This document shows positions 62,355 through 64,000 of a DNA stretch of 64,000 nucleotides, one piece after another; positions within the stretch are counted from its first letter, which is position 1, and each line of letters opens with the position of its first letter. The notes below the pieces were generated by a model. It saw only the letters and a list, made by a program, of their open reading frames with translations, was not told the DNA's origin and did not search any database. Location of the stretch: NCBI GenBank assembly GCA_040216885.1, contig JAVJOG010000003.1:1-64000 (forward strand), written 5' to 3'. The stretch is from Parvibaculum sp040216885. GTDB taxonomy: Bacteria; Pseudomonadota; Alphaproteobacteria; Parvibaculales; Parvibaculaceae. Position numbers and translations under genes: made by a program.

Positions 62355-63614
62355 ATGGGTGCGAAGATAGCGGCAAAAGGCGCTCGCCCGAGCGGGGACG
62401 GGCAAGCGCAGGAGGAAGGTCGGCTCCGCTTCGGCGCGCTGGCCGTCGCCGCGCTCGTTGTTGCGCTCGTCTATGGCGGCACGCTCGCCTGGCTGCTCCT
62501 TTCCGACAACCGGCTCGCCGGCGAACCCGTGATACGCCTCGCACTGGCGCCGGAGGAACCCGCTGAACAACCGGCCGGAGAAACGCCGGTCGCCCCGCCC
62601 GGGCCGGACGGCACGGACACCGCCGATGCAACACCGGATCTGCCGGACACGGACGAGCCCAGCGCCGACGAACAGGCACTGCTCGATGCGGCGCGGCGGA
62701 TCGGCGTGGACGACGAAATCGCGGCCGAGGACGTTGCCTCGCAGGTGCGCATCGTCGGCGTCGAAAGCGACACGGGCGGGGAAGAAGCGGTGCCGGACGA
62801 AAAGCCCGCGATACGCGCGCTGCCGCCGGTACCCGATCCGGCGCTTGTCGAGGAAACCGAACAGGGGCCTCTGCCGAAAATCGCAACCGACGGACGTATG
62901 CCCCGCGACGTCTATGCGCGTCCCGTGCCGCCCGGCACACCGGTGATGCGCCGCATCGCGCTTGTCGTCAGCGGCATGGGCATCAGCGAAAGCGCGACGG
63001 CACATGCGATCGAAACGCTGCCCCCGGAAGTAACGCTCTCTTTCGCGCCCTATGGCCCCGGCCTTCAGGAATGGATCGCGAAGGCGCGCGCGGCGGGCCA
63101 TGAAGTGCTGCTCGAGTTGCCGATGGAGCCCTTCGGCTATCCGCAGAACGATCCCGGCCCCTACACGCTGCTGACGTCGCTTTCGGCAGAGGAAAATCTC
63201 TCGCGCCTCGATTGGCTGATGAGCCGTTTCACAGGCTATGCCGGCGTGATGAACTATCAGGGCGCGCGGTTCACGACATCGGCGTCGACCGTCGAAGCGG
63301 TGATGACCGCCCTGCAGAAACGCGGTCTTCTCTATGTCGACAACGGCGCATCGGCACGCAGTCTCGCGCCGCAACTGGCGCGCGATTCCGGTATGCCGGC
63401 CGTACAGGCGACGCGCATCGTCGATCCGGTGCAGAACCCGCAAGTGATCGCGACCTCGCTCGACGTGCTGGAAGAGACCGCCGCGAGCGAGGCCGTCGCC
63501 ATCGGCGTCGCGTCGGGCTTTCCGGTGACGGTGGATGCGCTGGCGACATGGGCCGCGACGCTGGCGGAAAGGAATTTCGTGCTGGTGCCCGTGAGCGCAA
63601 CGGCGCAAAAATAG
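62355..63614 (+). CDS. Divergent polysaccharide deacetylase family protein
   Basis: 419 residues: an N-terminal anchor (about 33-55), an acidic Pro-rich linker (about 70-195), then a NodB-like divergent polysaccharide deacetylase domain beginning IALVVSGMGISESATAHAIE, with FAPYGPGLQEW and the LELPMEPFGYP strand. The usual catalytic Asp position in the first strand (VIDDxG in active relatives) reads VVSGMG, common in the alphaproteobacterial branch. It follows ctpA in the cell-envelope block. Confidence 0.9.
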   Translation: MGAKIAAKGARPSGDGQAQEEGRLRFGALAVAALVVALVYGGTLAWLLLSDNRLAGEPVIRLALAPEEPAEQPAGETPVAPPGPDGTDTADATPDLPDTDEPSADEQALLDAARRIGVDDEIAAEDVASQVRIVGVESDTGGEEAVPDEKPAIRALPPVPDPALVEETEQGPLPKIATDGRMPRDVYARPVPPGTPVMRRIALVVSGMGISESATAHAIETLPPEVTLSFAPYGPGLQEWIAKARAAGHEVLLELPMEPFGYPQNDPGPYTLLTSLSAEENLSRLDWLMSRFTGYAGVMNYQGARFTTSASTVEAVMTALQKRGLLYVDNGASARSLAPQLARDSGMPAVQATRIVDPVQNPQVIATSLDVLEETAASEAVAIGVASGFPVTVDALATWAATLAERNFVLVPVSATAQK

Positions 63615-63642
63615 AACGCAACAGCGAAGGGAGAGAGCCGCC

Positions 63643-64000
63643 ATGACGCGCCCGGGCGAACACGCAAAGGCCGTCGATCCCGAAACGCTGCCCTATCGCC
63701 CTTGCGTCGGCATCATGCTGATCAACCGCGACGGGCTTGTATGGGTCGGCAACCGGATGATGGCCGATAGCGGCGCGCACGAACTGACGGGAGCCGCGCT
63801 GACCTGGCAGATGCCGCAGGGCGGCATCGACGAGGGCGAAGCCCCGCGCGACGCGGCGCTGCGCGAGCTGAAGGAAGAGACGGGTACGGACAAAGCGCGT
63901 GTCATCGGCGAAACGAAGACCTGGCTGACCTACGACCTGCCGCCGCATCTCGTCGGCATCGCGCTCAGGGGAAAGTATCGCGGGCAGAAGCAGAAATGGT
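63643..64000 (+). CDS. rppH: RNA pyrophosphohydrolase (3' end outside window)
   Basis: Nudix hydrolase that converts the 5' triphosphate of mRNA to a monophosphate and so starts decay. The Nudix box GGIDEGEAPRDAALRELKEE(TG) is intact at residues 60-81, preceded by LPYRPCVGIMLINRDGLVW. An AAGGGAGAGA ribosome binding site precedes the ATG. About 119 codons are visible and the rest lies beyond the window. Confidence 0.93.
   Translation, partial: MTRPGEHAKAVDPETLPYRPCVGIMLINRDGLVWVGNRMMADSGAHELTGAALTWQMPQGGIDEGEAPRDAALRELKEETGTDKARVIGETKTWLTYDLPPHLVGIALRGKYRGQKQKW

Overview
This 64 kb window is GC-rich, tightly packed bacterial chromosome. The gene content points to an alphaproteobacterium. It has a complete ccoNOQP-GHIS cbb3 oxidase cluster, a phosphatidylcholine synthase of the rhizobial type, and the block obgE-proB-proA-nadD-rsfS-rlmH-(iPGM)-envC-ctpA-divergent polysaccharide deacetylase-rppH, which is typical of that class. 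The many lipid and aromatic catabolism genes (Baeyer-Villiger monooxygenase, P450 and haloalkane dehalogenase remnants, MhpA-like hydroxylase, RND/MMPL exporter) would suit a Parvibaculum-like genus. That genus guess is inference; no species marker such as rRNA is present.

Layout. 1-2.5 kb: end of a polyamine-type ABC importer operon. 2.5-6.8 kb: MerR regulator, thiolase, an internally deleted cytochrome P450 relic and an EthA-like Baeyer-Villiger monooxygenase. 7-11.9 kb: a TetR-controlled aromatic ring-cleavage operon (TetR, extradiol dioxygenase-like protein, FAH-family hydrolase, FAD hydroxylase) with a perfect 11-bp-arm operator candidate, followed by a DUF2189 membrane protein. 12-14.4 kb: an RND/MMPL transporter. 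15-23 kb: the cbb3 oxidase structural and assembly genes, closed by a second DUF2189 protein. 23.9-31.5 kb: exported MsrA and MsrB, a UPF0178 protein, a flavoprotein, an SDR, dodecin, an NfeD/slipin pair and two unrecognised small proteins. 31.6-39.8 kb: a roughly 1956-residue repeat-rich autotransporter, a TIGR03032/DUF4915 protein and a divergent 2OG-Fe(II) oxygenase. 39.9-42.2 kb: a decayed haloalkane dehalogenase locus between two genes that share an operator-like palindrome. 42.4-49.7 kb: katG, then an HlyD / fused ABC / ABC-2 permease exporter. 49.8-50.3 kb: tRNA-Ser(CGA) with a duplicated 3' end flanking a GIY-YIG gene. 50.4-64 kb: housekeeping genes.

The observations most worth following up are these. 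(1) An apparent 406-bp mini-element consisting essentially of one GIY-YIG nuclease gene lies between a 19-bp duplication of the tRNA-Ser 3' end, and has separated the tRNA from its terminator. (2) A full-length cofactor-independent phosphoglycerate mutase homologue has lost the catalytic serine and nearly all metal ligands, yet sits in the normal gpmI locus as an intact frame. (3) A shared 23-bp palindrome lies before a DUF1330/dehalogenase-relic operon and before a divergently placed tandem DsbA-like/HCCA isomerase-like gene. (4) Two catabolic genes (P450, haloalkane dehalogenase) are reduced to their ends by internal deletion. (5) The rplU leader looks like an attenuator. (6) The giant autotransporter sits beside a possible modifying oxygenase.
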